From NCBI GenBank assembly GCA_947175045.1, contig CAMWLH010000002.1, positions 1 through 23,563 of the forward strand: a stretch of DNA of 23,563 bases, read 5' to 3'. This document shows positions 14,174-20,589 of this stretch, piece after piece (position 1 is the stretch's first letter; each line of letters starts with the position of its first letter). The notes under the pieces are model-generated. The model was not told the DNA's origin. It saw nothing but the letters and a program-made list of their open reading frames with translations, and made no database searches. Both the position numbers and the translations under genes were made by a program. The stretch comes from an uncultured Clostridia bacterium (lineage in GTDB: Bacteria > Bacillota > Clostridia > Oscillospirales > Ruminococcaceae).

Positions 14174-16699
14174 TTAATTTAAATCTGCCGCATCGAACAT
14201 CTCCGCCGCCATGTCAAAATGCTCCGCGGGGATAAACAAGACCATATACTCGGGTAATGTATAGGGATCTTTAGCGATATCTTCCCCCGTAACGTTTGTC
14301 AGCACGAGCATATAATGATCGCTTTCGTAATCCGTATCCACATCGTAAACGCTGCCGCACAGCGGATACAGCTCCATAGCCTGCGACACATCTATCTTGG
14401 CGGCTTGAACGAATTGATACTGCGACTTGATGTCTTCCATAATCTCGCTGTCGGACATGGGTTTTTCCTCACCCGTCTCGGGATACCATTTATAAGCCAT
14501 GCCCAACGCTCTATAATAATCGGCAAAGTGCTCGTCGCCCGCAAGTCCGAAAAGATTTTCAGCCGTGAACCTCAAGCCCGAATAGCATTGATAATATCGC
14601 TCATAACCGTCGTCCATCGGCAGCGATTTAACAATAAACGCCGTCTTATATTTGTCCGGGTCAGTGCCGAAATCGACCTCTATCCCATACTCCTTCAGCA
14701 GCTTCAGGGTATTTTCAAACCACGGGTAGACGTTTATGCTGCCGCTTTCATCGCTCGAAAAATAGCTGTCCTCCTTTGAAAGATAGCCGATCATTTCGTC
14801 ACGGTCACGCCCCTCGGGCAGCACCCGGAAATATACCGTTCTCACGTAATTGCCCGACTCGCATTTGAACATTCTCTCAAACGTAACGTTTTCGCAGTCC
14901 TTTTTTACCGCCTCGCTGATCATATCGTGCGTAAGACCGCTTTTGCTCAGCGGAGCAAAGCCTTTGTTGCTGCTGGTGTTCCAAGTTATAGTCCCGAGTA
15001 TCTCCTCGGCGTTGCTATGAAAATCCAGACACTTATCCGCCATGACCTCGGGGAGCGCCAGTTCCCGCAGTATCTCGGAATACGTCTCGTCGCTTATCTC
15101 AATATCTTTGGCTTTTATATGACCGTCATAGGTGTAATATTCGAGCTCCACCCTTGTCGAGTTGTAATAGCTTTGTGGATCTTTTTTCATTCTGTCAAAC
15201 GCCACAAATATATTTGAATAGGTATTGTTCTTTTCCGCGGAGTTTTGCAGCCGCGTTATCAACTCTATATTTTCCCGCTCCGAGACATTCGCGGTGAAAA
15301 CCTCGTTCATTCTGTTCTTTGTGGCATAAATATGAACCGTACCGACGCTCTGCGGATCGGGCGCTCTCAAAAAAGCTCCGAAAGCGTTGCTGCACATCGC
15401 CGCAAGAGTTATCCCCAAAGCGGCTATGGTCGTACCTCCGCAGCGCGCCAGCGACCACCCGAATCTCCGCGCTTCTCCCGCGGCGACCTCTAGGATAAGA
15501 TAAACGGCGGGTATAGCTAGCAGCAGAAGCACCGAATAGGCGTTGATCAGATCAAGAATGCCGGGCTCATATTCAGCATCTGTGGCGAAGAGAATATCCT
15601 CAAAATTACGCGATATCTGCCACCCTGTTACAGCGGCGATCATAAGTGCCGCCGATCCGTGAATAATATACTGCGCGGGTCTTGCCGCGAAGGCTCTCGC
15701 TCCCACCTGCTCCGCTCTGCGCCGCCTTATCACAAGCCACGCGCCGAGAACAAGCAAAAGTATCACGATAAGCGCTGGAATAAGGTATTGCGGCTGCTGT
15801 ATCGGGTAGTAGTTCGTCGGAGCAAAGGGCAGCGAATCGCCGAAGCCTTCCGTTGCATAATACCCCGCCATGACCGAGCTCAGCGCCATACCCAGCGGAG
15901 ATGTTACAAAAACAGGGTGAAGCTGTCCCATATAAAACGCCGTTGACCAATTTCCTGCTGCGAAGCTCATACCCAGCCAGTTCAAAAGGTAGTGAATTAC
16001 GGGGACGACGATATTCACCAGTATCGGCATAGCCACCGCGTGAAATACCTTACCGCAGAAGCCCATTATAAATATCGTCAGAACGTACAGCATTATCGCC
16101 GCGAGAAATACCGTCCACAGCAGAGGGAACACATCGTTTTCCAGTACTTTAAAAATAATCTCGGAGCCGACATATTCGGGCATTCCGTAAAGCGGCCGAA
16201 TCAGAATAAGCCCGAGAACGACCGAGAAAAGGTGCGGCAGAACGGTGACGGTGGCTCCCGCCAGAAAATCTCCCCAGAATGCCCCGTCCGCGGAAACGGG
16301 CAGCGAATAATCCATATCCGCGCAGCCTTTTTTGTAAAGACGGCGGTAGGATATCAGCGGCACCATAAAATGCATAAACACCACCGTAACCAACGCTATC
16401 ACCGCGATAGCCGCGCCCACTATGATAAGCATAACTGCGGTATCCTGCTTATCTTCCATAGCCCGCCACGCCAAAAACTGCGCGTCGCCGGCATTGGGGT
16501 ATGCGCTGTAATAAGCATCCCGCGCAGCCTGCAGCTTTATATCAAAATCCGTCAGGAAATCCATCACCAGCGCCGCCATAGGGTAGGACAGAAGCGCTGC
16601 TATTATTTGTATCACCATGCACGCGCGCAGGCTTTTCACCTTATAAAAATAATATTTGCCGAAATTATGAAAATCAATCCTTGAGACCGGAGCTGTCAT
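14174..16699 (-). CDS. ABC transporter permease with large C-terminal extracytoplasmic domain
   Basis: This 841-residue protein is the membrane subunit for the ATPase encoded just upstream, with which it overlaps by 26 bp. About nine membrane helices are visible (near 26-46, 88-112, 147-168, 192-213, 220-242, 305-324, 344-362, 383-405 and 418-440). Positive residues after helices 2, 6 and 8 (SYRRLYKK, IRRRRAE, GEARRF) place those loops inside. That puts residues about 446-841, rich in charged and aromatic residues, outside the cell. The architecture fits ABC-2-like permeases of YtrA-regulated operons in Firmicutes. Substrate is unknown; antibiotic or peptide stress export or sensing is an inference from context. 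A GGAGGTG Shine-Dalgarno inside the ATPase gene precedes the ATG. Confidence 0.8.
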   Translation of the reverse strand: MTAPVSRIDFHNFGKYYFYKVKSLRACMVIQIIAALLSYPMAALVMDFLTDFDIKLQAARDAYYSAYPNAGDAQFLAWRAMEDKQDTAVMLIIVGAAIAVIALVTVVFMHFMVPLISYRRLYKKGCADMDYSLPVSADGAFWGDFLAGATVTVLPHLFSVVLGLILIRPLYGMPEYVGSEIIFKVLENDVFPLLWTVFLAAIMLYVLTIFIMGFCGKVFHAVAMPILVNIVVPVIHYLLNWLGMSFAAGNWSTAFYMGQLHPVFVTSPLGMALSSVMAGYYATEGFGDSLPFAPTNYYPIQQPQYLIPALIVILLLVLGAWLVIRRRRAEQVGARAFAARPAQYIIHGSAALMIAAVTGWQISRNFEDILFATDAEYEPGILDLINAYSVLLLLAIPAVYLILEVAAGEARRFGWSLARCGGTTIAALGITLAAMCSNAFGAFLRAPDPQSVGTVHIYATKNRMNEVFTANVSERENIELITRLQNSAEKNNTYSNIFVAFDRMKKDPQSYYNSTRVELEYYTYDGHIKAKDIEISDETYSEILRELALPEVMADKCLDFHSNAEEILGTITWNTSSNKGFAPLSKSGLTHDMISEAVKKDCENVTFERMFKCESGNYVRTVYFRVLPEGRDRDEMIGYLSKEDSYFSSDESGSINVYPWFENTLKLLKEYGIEVDFGTDPDKYKTAFIVKSLPMDDGYERYYQCYSGLRFTAENLFGLAGDEHFADYYRALGMAYKWYPETGEEKPMSDSEIMEDIKSQYQFVQAAKIDVSQAMELYPLCGSVYDVDTDYESDHYMLVLTNVTGEDIAKDPYTLPEYMVLFIPAEHFDMAAEMFDAADLN

Positions 16700-17576
16700 A
16701 GCCCAGCACCTCCATTTCGTATATAAATATTTCCTCTAAGCTGAGCGGCATCTCGTCGATAAACTTAGGCGAGAACTTCCGCACGCTTTCAATGATATTG
16801 CTGCTCTCGCCGCGCGCTATCATCTTTGTTACGCTGCCGCTGGTTTCAAGGCTCAGCAGCTCGATATCCGCGAAGTCCTCCTTTGTGACCTCTCTGTCAA
16901 AGGCGGTTTGTAGCTTCACAATGCTCCCCTTTATGGTGTCGAGCTCTCTGTCAAACACTACCTTTCCATTGTGCAGAAGACCCACTCTGTCGCAGAACTC
17001 GTCCATCTCCGCCATATTGTGGGAGCTGAATATCACCGTCAGCTTTCTGTCCAGCATAGCGTCTATCATCATCTGCTTTACGATATTCCTCATTGTCGGG
17101 TCGAGCCCGTCGAACGCCTCGTCCAGCAGCAGGTAGGGAGTTTTGCAGCTCAGTCCGCATATCACCGCCGCCTGGCGCTTCATTCCCTTTGAGAACGTCA
17201 TCAGCTTTTTGTCCCGCGGGAGCTTCACCGTTCCCAGCAGCTTTTCAAACAGCTCGTCGGAAAACGTCGCGTAGAAGGTCTTGTAATAATCCCTCATCTG
17301 CTTCAGCGTCATATTGGTGAACTGCACCGTTTCGTCCCCCACCAGGAACACCCGCTCCTTTATCCTCGGGTTGTCGTAGACATCTTCGCCGTCCACCCTA
17401 ACGCTCCCCGCGGCGGGCTTGTATATCCCCGTCATAAGCCGCAGCAGCGTGGACTTCCCCGCGCCGTTCGACCCCAGGAGTCCGTAGGCGCTCCCCTCGG
17501 GCACCGATATCGAAATGCCGTCCAGCGCGTTTTCACCGCGATCAAAACTCATGACACAATCCTTTATTTCAATCAT
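16674..17576 (-). CDS. ABC transporter ATP-binding protein (YtrB/BcrA-like)
   Basis: This 300-residue cytoplasmic ATPase powers the adjacent permease. Visible motifs are Walker A GSNGAGKST (35-43), the variant signature FSKGMKRQ (128-135) in place of LSGGQ, Walker B PYLLLDEAFDGLDP (147-160) with E153, and the switch histidine H186 in SSHNMAE. The SKGMKRQ signature and the roughly 75-residue C-terminal extension are typical of the YtrB/BcrA group. GGAGG precedes the ATG. The gene's 3' end overlaps the permease start by 26 bp, implying translational coupling. It is separated from the GntR gene by 329 bp that hold a second promoter candidate. Confidence 0.93.
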   Translation of the reverse strand: MIEIKDCVMSFDRGENALDGISISVPEGSAYGLLGSNGAGKSTLLRLMTGIYKPAAGSVRVDGEDVYDNPRIKERVFLVGDETVQFTNMTLKQMRDYYKTFYATFSDELFEKLLGTVKLPRDKKLMTFSKGMKRQAAVICGLSCKTPYLLLDEAFDGLDPTMRNIVKQMMIDAMLDRKLTVIFSSHNMAEMDEFCDRVGLLHNGKVVFDRELDTIKGSIVKLQTAFDREVTKEDFADIELLSLETSGSVTKMIARGESSNIIESVRKFSPKFIDEMPLSLEEIFIYEMEVLGYDSSGLKD

Positions 17577-17811
17577 TTCTATCCTCCTGATTCAAAAAAA
17601 TTTTCCGCAACCCGTCCGCAAAAACTCCGCTGCGCTCCGTTTCCGCAGGCTCTTGCAGGAAATTTTCCCGCGCGGGCGTCGTGCTGCTCTTCGCTGTTTA
17701 TTAAAATCTGAAGTTTTCCGCGTTGGCGAAAGGCTGCTCCGATCTTGCTTCTTGCCTCCGCCCGATGAAGCCGCAGTCAAAAGGCAGAGAATACGACTTT
17801 ATCCCTAAGTT
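17577..17811. other. GC-rich spacer before the ABC ATPase, possible dispersed repeat
   Basis: Between about 17594 and 17710 the sequence is unlike its AT-rich flanks. It has near-repeated tracts AAATTTTCCGC (about 17597) and AAATTTTCCCGC (about 17660), the short repeat CTCCG, and a CTGCG/CGCAG stem. No convincing gene is present: the 62-codon minus-strand frame across it starts with TTG, lacks a ribosome-binding site and has a very basic composition. It would form the leader of the ABC transcript. It may be a copy of a genome-wide intergenic repeat; this cannot be tested from one window. Confidence 0.35.
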
Positions 17812-17840
17812 TTTATATCATACGTCAAAGTTAACATCAA
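17812..17840 (-). promoter_or_regulatory. Candidate internal promoter for the ABC genes
   Basis: Minus strand: -35 TTGATG (17835-17840), 17-bp spacer, -10 TATAAA (17812-17817). It would give a leader of about 230 nt before the ATPase gene. A partly symmetric GTATACTATTATAATAC (17842-17858) lies just upstream, resembles the half-sites before the GntR gene, and could be a second operator. Confidence 0.45.
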
Positions 17841-17905
17841 AGTATACTATTATAATACATATTCAATTGCGCTCTGCCCCTTGACTCCGGCTTCACTCGT
17901 ACCGG

Positions 17906-18274
17906 CTATACCGCTCTGCTCCAGACTCGCCGAACCAATTCCTCGGTCTCCTGTAAGGTCACTCCCGAATTGTGAGCCGCATTAAGGCTGTCCTCCAGCT
18001 TTTTGAGCGCTTGAGTTTTCAGCGCCTTTGCCGCGTCGGCGTTATCCGAAACATAGCTCCCCTTTGCGGGGATGGAATAGATCAGCCCCGCCTGCTCCAG
18101 AAGAAAATAGGACTTCTGCACCGTGTTTGGGTTTATCCCAAGCTGTTTAGCGACCTCGCGGACGGCAGGCAGCTTTTCTCCCGCCGTTAATCTTCCCGAA
18201 GAAATAAGCGCTGCAACTCCGTTGTAAAGCTGCTCGTAAATAGGGGCTTTCCCCAATAAATTTATCTCGAACAT
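17906..18274 (-). CDS. GntR-family transcriptional regulator, YtrA subfamily
   Basis: This 122-residue DNA-binding repressor probably controls its own operon and the ABC genes. The N-terminal winged helix-turn-helix is clear: PIYEQLYNGVAALISSGRLT (11-30), AGEKLPAVREVAKQLGINPN (31-50), then TVQKSYFLLEQAGLIYSIPA. The short C-terminal part (about 75-122) is helical and lacks the large effector domain of other GntR proteins, which defines the YtrA group; such regulators are typically encoded first in ABC transporter operons and respond to cell-envelope antibiotics. The ATG is preceded by AAGGAGGTGG. It has a perfect consensus promoter and an overlapping palindromic site. Confidence 0.93.
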   Translation of the reverse strand: MFEINLLGKAPIYEQLYNGVAALISSGRLTAGEKLPAVREVAKQLGINPNTVQKSYFLLEQAGLIYSIPAKGSYVSDNADAAKALKTQALKKLEDSLNAAHNSGVTLQETEELVRRVWSRAV

Positions 18275-18307
18275 ACCGATCCACCTCCTTATATAAAATT
18301 GTATTAT

Positions 18308-18330
18308 CTGTATTATTTGTCTTAGTACAG
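18308..18330. promoter_or_regulatory. Candidate operator for the GntR regulator
   Basis: Read on the minus strand the element is CTGTACTA-N7-TAATACAG, an inverted repeat with consensus CTGTANTA-N7-TANTACAG. It begins 4 bases downstream of the -10 box, covering the expected transcription start, an ideal repressor position. Additional TGTATTAT copies flank it on both sides (plus strand). Binding by the adjacent GntR protein is inferred. Confidence 0.6.
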
Positions 18331-18334
18331 TTGT

Positions 18335-18363
18335 ATTATAGCATACTTTTCCTGTTATGTCAA
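18335..18363 (-). promoter_or_regulatory. Perfect consensus vegetative promoter of the GntR/ABC operon
   Basis: Minus strand: -35 TTGACA (18358-18363), 17-bp spacer, -10 TATAAT (18335-18340), identical to the sigma-A consensus. The start would be near 18328, inside the candidate operator, with a leader of about 54 nt to the GntR ATG. So strong a promoter in front of a regulator implies tight repression when uninduced. Confidence 0.85.
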
Positions 18364-18778
18364 TAGGGTTTTAATAAAATAATATTTTTTGCCGCACGCT
18401 GTTTGTGGGTAGATTTATATGCTGCCTGTTTTTTACGATGACTTTCTGCCGCGTTTGACGATCTATGTTTTTATACCCCTCCGATAATAAAGCCGTACCC
18501 GGCGATATTCTTTACGATTCATAATAAATTAAAAAATTTCGCAAATTTCACCGCCATCAATTTCCTTTAATAATTCACCTCAGGGTGAAAATAATAATAT
18601 CGCAAAGGCACTGAAACGGAATATTTCCGTTATTATTCAGACGAGTTTCGGTGCGAACATTTTAGCATTACGCGAAAGAAATCCGCACCGTATTTATCAA
18701 TTTGCGAATATAATTCGGAAAGTGATAAATTCTTACGAAAGACCTTTGCTATTATTATTGATTAAGGAGAATGTTATT
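18364..18778. other. Intergenic region with structured leader of the spore-protein gene
   Basis: No gene is seen. The part from 18611 to 18690 has two nested or adjacent stems on the plus strand. CTGAA (18611-18615) with TTCAG (18636-18640) encloses AACGGAA (18615-18621) with TTCCGTT (18625-18631). CGGTGCG (18649-18655) pairs with CGCACCG (18684-18690) across about 28 nt. A further hairpin TTCACC/GGTGAA sits near 18576-18591. A forespore promoter is expected before the spore-protein gene, but I could not identify a convincing sigma-G or sigma-F match. The Shine-Dalgarno AAGGAG is at about 18764-18769. Confidence 0.45.
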
Positions 18779-18958
18779 ATGTCTAACAAGCAGTCTAAGG
18801 CCGCTCTTAACAACATTAAGATGCAGGCAGCAAATGAAGTTGGCGTTAACCTGAACAACGGCTACAACGGTGATCTCACCGCAAGACAGGCAGGTTCCAT
18901 CGGCGGTATGATGGTCAAGAAGATGATCGAGTCCTACGAGCAGAAGAACGCTCAGTAA
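18779..18958 (+). CDS. Alpha/beta-type small acid-soluble spore protein
   Basis: These small proteins coat and protect DNA in the dormant spore and are degraded at germination. The 59-residue product begins MSNKQSKAALNNIKMQAANE and has the family core VGVNLNNGYNGDLTARQAGS followed by IGGMMVKKMIESYEQ, matching the two helices and the conserved Gly-Val-Asn-Leu and Ser-Ile-Gly-Gly segments. The start is the ATG at 18779, with AAGGAG about 9 bases upstream; an earlier in-frame ATG at 18722 lacks a ribosome-binding site and would add residues foreign to the family. The site normally cut by the germination protease (a Glu-Ile/Phe bond in a (T/K)E(I/F)ASE-type sequence) reads KMQAANE here. It is the only plus-strand gene. 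Confidence 0.92.
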   Translation: MSNKQSKAALNNIKMQAANEVGVNLNNGYNGDLTARQAGSIGGMMVKKMIESYEQKNAQ

Positions 18959-18961
18959 GTA

Positions 18962-18979
18962 TTCTTAAGTTATTAAGAA
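18962..18979 (+). terminator. Small hairpin after the spore-protein gene
   Basis: TTCTTAA (18962-18968) pairs with TTAAGAA (18973-18979) around a GTTA loop, 4 bases after the stop codon. It is AT-rich and has no T-run, so it may serve as a 3' stability stem rather than a terminator. Confidence 0.4.
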
Positions 18980-19024
18980 CTTCATCTCCAAAAAAATCAG
19001 CGACAACTGCGATCTGACAATAAT

Positions 19025-19050
19025 ATCCCCCGGGCATTCGCCCGGGGGAT
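19025..19050. terminator. Strong bidirectional terminator between the spore-protein gene and perR
   Basis: ATCCCCCGGGC (19025-19035) pairs perfectly with GCCCGGGGGAT (19040-19050) around an ATTC loop. It lies between the two convergent genes, 13 bp after the perR stop, and can act in both directions. Neither side has a long T-run. Confidence 0.8.
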
Positions 19051-19062
19051 AGAGTTATTTGG

Positions 19063-19452
19063 TTATTCTGCTTTTTCTTTGACTGAGCACTCCGCGCATA
19101 TCCCGCGCAGGTTAAGTGTAACGCCCGTGATCTCGTGACCTTCGCGCTGCCTTATACGGGAAATTATCTCCTCCAGCTCGGGGGTCTCGATATCGAATAC
19201 CCTCCCGCAGTCCTCGCAGATCATGTGGAAATGCGTGTCCGTCCTGCCGTCGAAGCGGTCGCTTCCGTCGGCAATATAAATCTTTTTCAGCATTCCTATC
19301 TCGCTGAGCTGGTTGAGATTTCTGTATACCGTTCCCAGGCTGAGACCGGGATTTTCCTTTTTTAGAGCCGTATAGACCTGGTCGGCGGTGGGATGTACGG
19401 GAAAACTCTTTACATACTTTAAAATGATCTCCCTTTGTCTGGAGAATTTCAT
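19063..19452 (-). CDS. perR: PerR peroxide-sensing Fur-family repressor
   Basis: PerR represses oxidative-stress genes with bound metal and is inactivated by peroxide oxidation of its histidine ligands. In the 129-residue product all five regulatory-metal ligands of B. subtilis PerR (H37, D85, H91, H93, D104) are present with a constant offset of 17: H20, D68, H74, H76 and D87. The four structural zinc cysteines are C79, C82, C119 and C122. The conserved aspartate D87 separates PerR from Fur. The N-terminal winged helix is SRQREIILKYVKSF, with HPTADQVYTAL and SLGTVYRNLNQL. The ATG at 19450-19452 has AAAGGA 7 bases upstream; an ATG 18 bases earlier lacks a Shine-Dalgarno. A 7-1-7 box covers its own promoter. 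Confidence 0.94.
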   Translation of the reverse strand: MKFSRQREIILKYVKSFPVHPTADQVYTALKKENPGLSLGTVYRNLNQLSEIGMLKKIYIADGSDRFDGRTDTHFHMICEDCGRVFDIETPELEEIISRIRQREGHEITGVTLNLRGICAECSVKEKAE

Positions 19453-19485
19453 AAACCTATCCTTTCGCATACGCTATAAACGCAA

Positions 19486-19512
19486 TAACAATAATCGTTA
19501 CTGTAATTATAA
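19486..19512. promoter_or_regulatory. PerR-box-like operator at the perR promoter
   Basis: TAACAAT-A-ATCGTTA (19486-19500) is a 7-1-7 inverted repeat with one mismatch, the layout of Fur and PerR boxes. It covers the expected start site. A second, overlapping 15-mer (19498-19512) read on the minus strand begins TTATAAT, an intact PerR half-site, with a degenerate second arm, and overlaps the -10. Together they suggest autorepression. Confidence 0.65.
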
Positions 19513-19534
19513 CACGCCGTTCTCCAAAAGTCAA
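19506..19534 (-). promoter_or_regulatory. Vegetative promoter of perR
   Basis: Minus strand: -35 TTGACT (19529-19534), 17-bp spacer, -10 TATAAT (19506-19511). The predicted start near 19499 lies inside the PerR-box-like repeat. It begins 20 bp after the lipoprotein stop codon, and no terminator is seen between them. Confidence 0.8.
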
Positions 19535-19554
19535 CACCATGTTTTCCCAAGCAC

Positions 19555-20538
19555 TTACTCAATTATATTCAAATCGCTGTCCCGCACCGGCATGACCTCA
19601 CGGTATATTCCCTCGGGCATAGTGCCAAAAACCTCTCTCATATCATATTTTTCCGTGATGATATTATCCTCCAGCACATAGGTAACGCTGCCTATCCCGC
19701 TTTCGGTGGGGATATCCGTATGATCGGCATAGTAATTTATATGAAGCAGACCATTGCTTCGCACAAGCACGTTTATGACGTTTTCAAGCTCGGGAACGAT
19801 ATTTTTTATATCCGCATTTCTGACAAAATCCATATCCGACGGCGACGTTTCGTAAATTCTGAACTCGGCGCCGTCCCAGTACAGCGGATACAGATTATTG
19901 GTTCCCGCGGTCGGGCCGCAGTCCCTTACATAAGGAATGCCGCCCAGCACCGTGAAAATGGTATGCCTGTTTTGGTCGTTTATATTGAGCTCCGCCGTAT
20001 TTCCCACCTGCACTGGAATATTATCCCTAACGGTCATACACACAGTCGGTACGCCCAGCCCCATGGCAATATCGGTACTAATGCTTACAAAATGCTGCCC
20101 GCCCGAATCAAAAACAGAAACAGCGCTGCTCCCGTACCTTTCAATCATATCCGTACCGATTTCCGCATAGCACTTCTCCCCGCTCTCGTCGGCATACCAC
20201 ACCGAAACATATCCGCTATACCCCTCCGGGTCGTCGCTATACCATATGGGAACCGTTCCATGCTGCGAATTATCGGCGGGCGTAAGGAATATCTCCTCCT
20301 CGTATCCGTCGCCGTCGTAATCGAAGCTGTCGGAGAACAAAATTTCGGCTTCCTCCGTACTCTCCGTGCTGTCCACCGTTTGTAGCTCCGCGGAAAATAT
20401 CTCCGTCGTATCGGCTTCCGCAGTACAAATATCGGCCGCCGAGCTCCCCGCTCTCTCCGAGCACCCCGTGATACCGACCGCAGCCGATACCGCGAATATC
20501 CCCGCCAAAACACGCGGCGTCCTTTTAGTGAAATTCAT
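19555..20538 (-). CDS. Predicted lipoprotein of unknown function with a calcium-binding-type loop
   Basis: I do not recognise the family. The 327-residue product has a lipoprotein signal peptide: basic start (NFTKRTPR), hydrophobic core (residues 10-23) and lipobox ITGC with the lipidated C26. It is therefore expected on the outer face of the membrane. A Ser/Thr/Glu-rich linker follows. Residues 73-82 (DYDGDGYEEE) match the DxDxDG loop seen in EF-hand-like and VCBS/FG-GAP repeats. The rest is beta-rich, with VSVWYADESGEKCYAEIGTD (111-130) and many Tyr, Asp and Gly residues. GGGAGG precedes the ATG. It lies downstream of the flotillin terminator. Confidence 0.8.
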   Translation of the reverse strand: MNFTKRTPRVLAGIFAVSAAVGITGCSERAGSSAADICTAEADTTEIFSAELQTVDSTESTEEAEILFSDSFDYDGDGYEEEIFLTPADNSQHGTVPIWYSDDPEGYSGYVSVWYADESGEKCYAEIGTDMIERYGSSAVSVFDSGGQHFVSISTDIAMGLGVPTVCMTVRDNIPVQVGNTAELNINDQNRHTIFTVLGGIPYVRDCGPTAGTNNLYPLYWDGAEFRIYETSPSDMDFVRNADIKNIVPELENVINVLVRSNGLLHINYYADHTDIPTESGIGSVTYVLEDNIITEKYDMREVFGTMPEGIYREVMPVRDSDLNIIE

Positions 20539-20557
20539 ACCGATATCCTCCCGTAAA

Positions 20558-20583
20558 AATGCGCGGCTTTTACCCCGCGCATT
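20558..20583 (-). terminator. Intrinsic terminator after the flotillin gene
   Basis: On the minus strand AATGCGCGG (20575-20583) pairs with CCGCGCATT (20558-20566) around an 8-nt loop and runs straight into TTTTTAC. It is 6 bp after the flotillin stop and is the clearest rho-independent terminator in the window. Its T-tract abuts the Shine-Dalgarno of the lipoprotein gene. Confidence 0.85.
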
Positions 20584-20589
20584 GATCGC

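Noticed and set aside
17592..17780. 62-codon minus-strand frame before the ABC ATPase
   Set aside because: TTG start, no Shine-Dalgarno, very basic composition, and it lies in a probable leader or repeat region.
18722..18778. N-terminal extension of the spore protein from the upstream ATG
   Set aside because: No ribosome-binding site precedes it, while AAGGAG stands before the ATG at 18779 and the family starts there.
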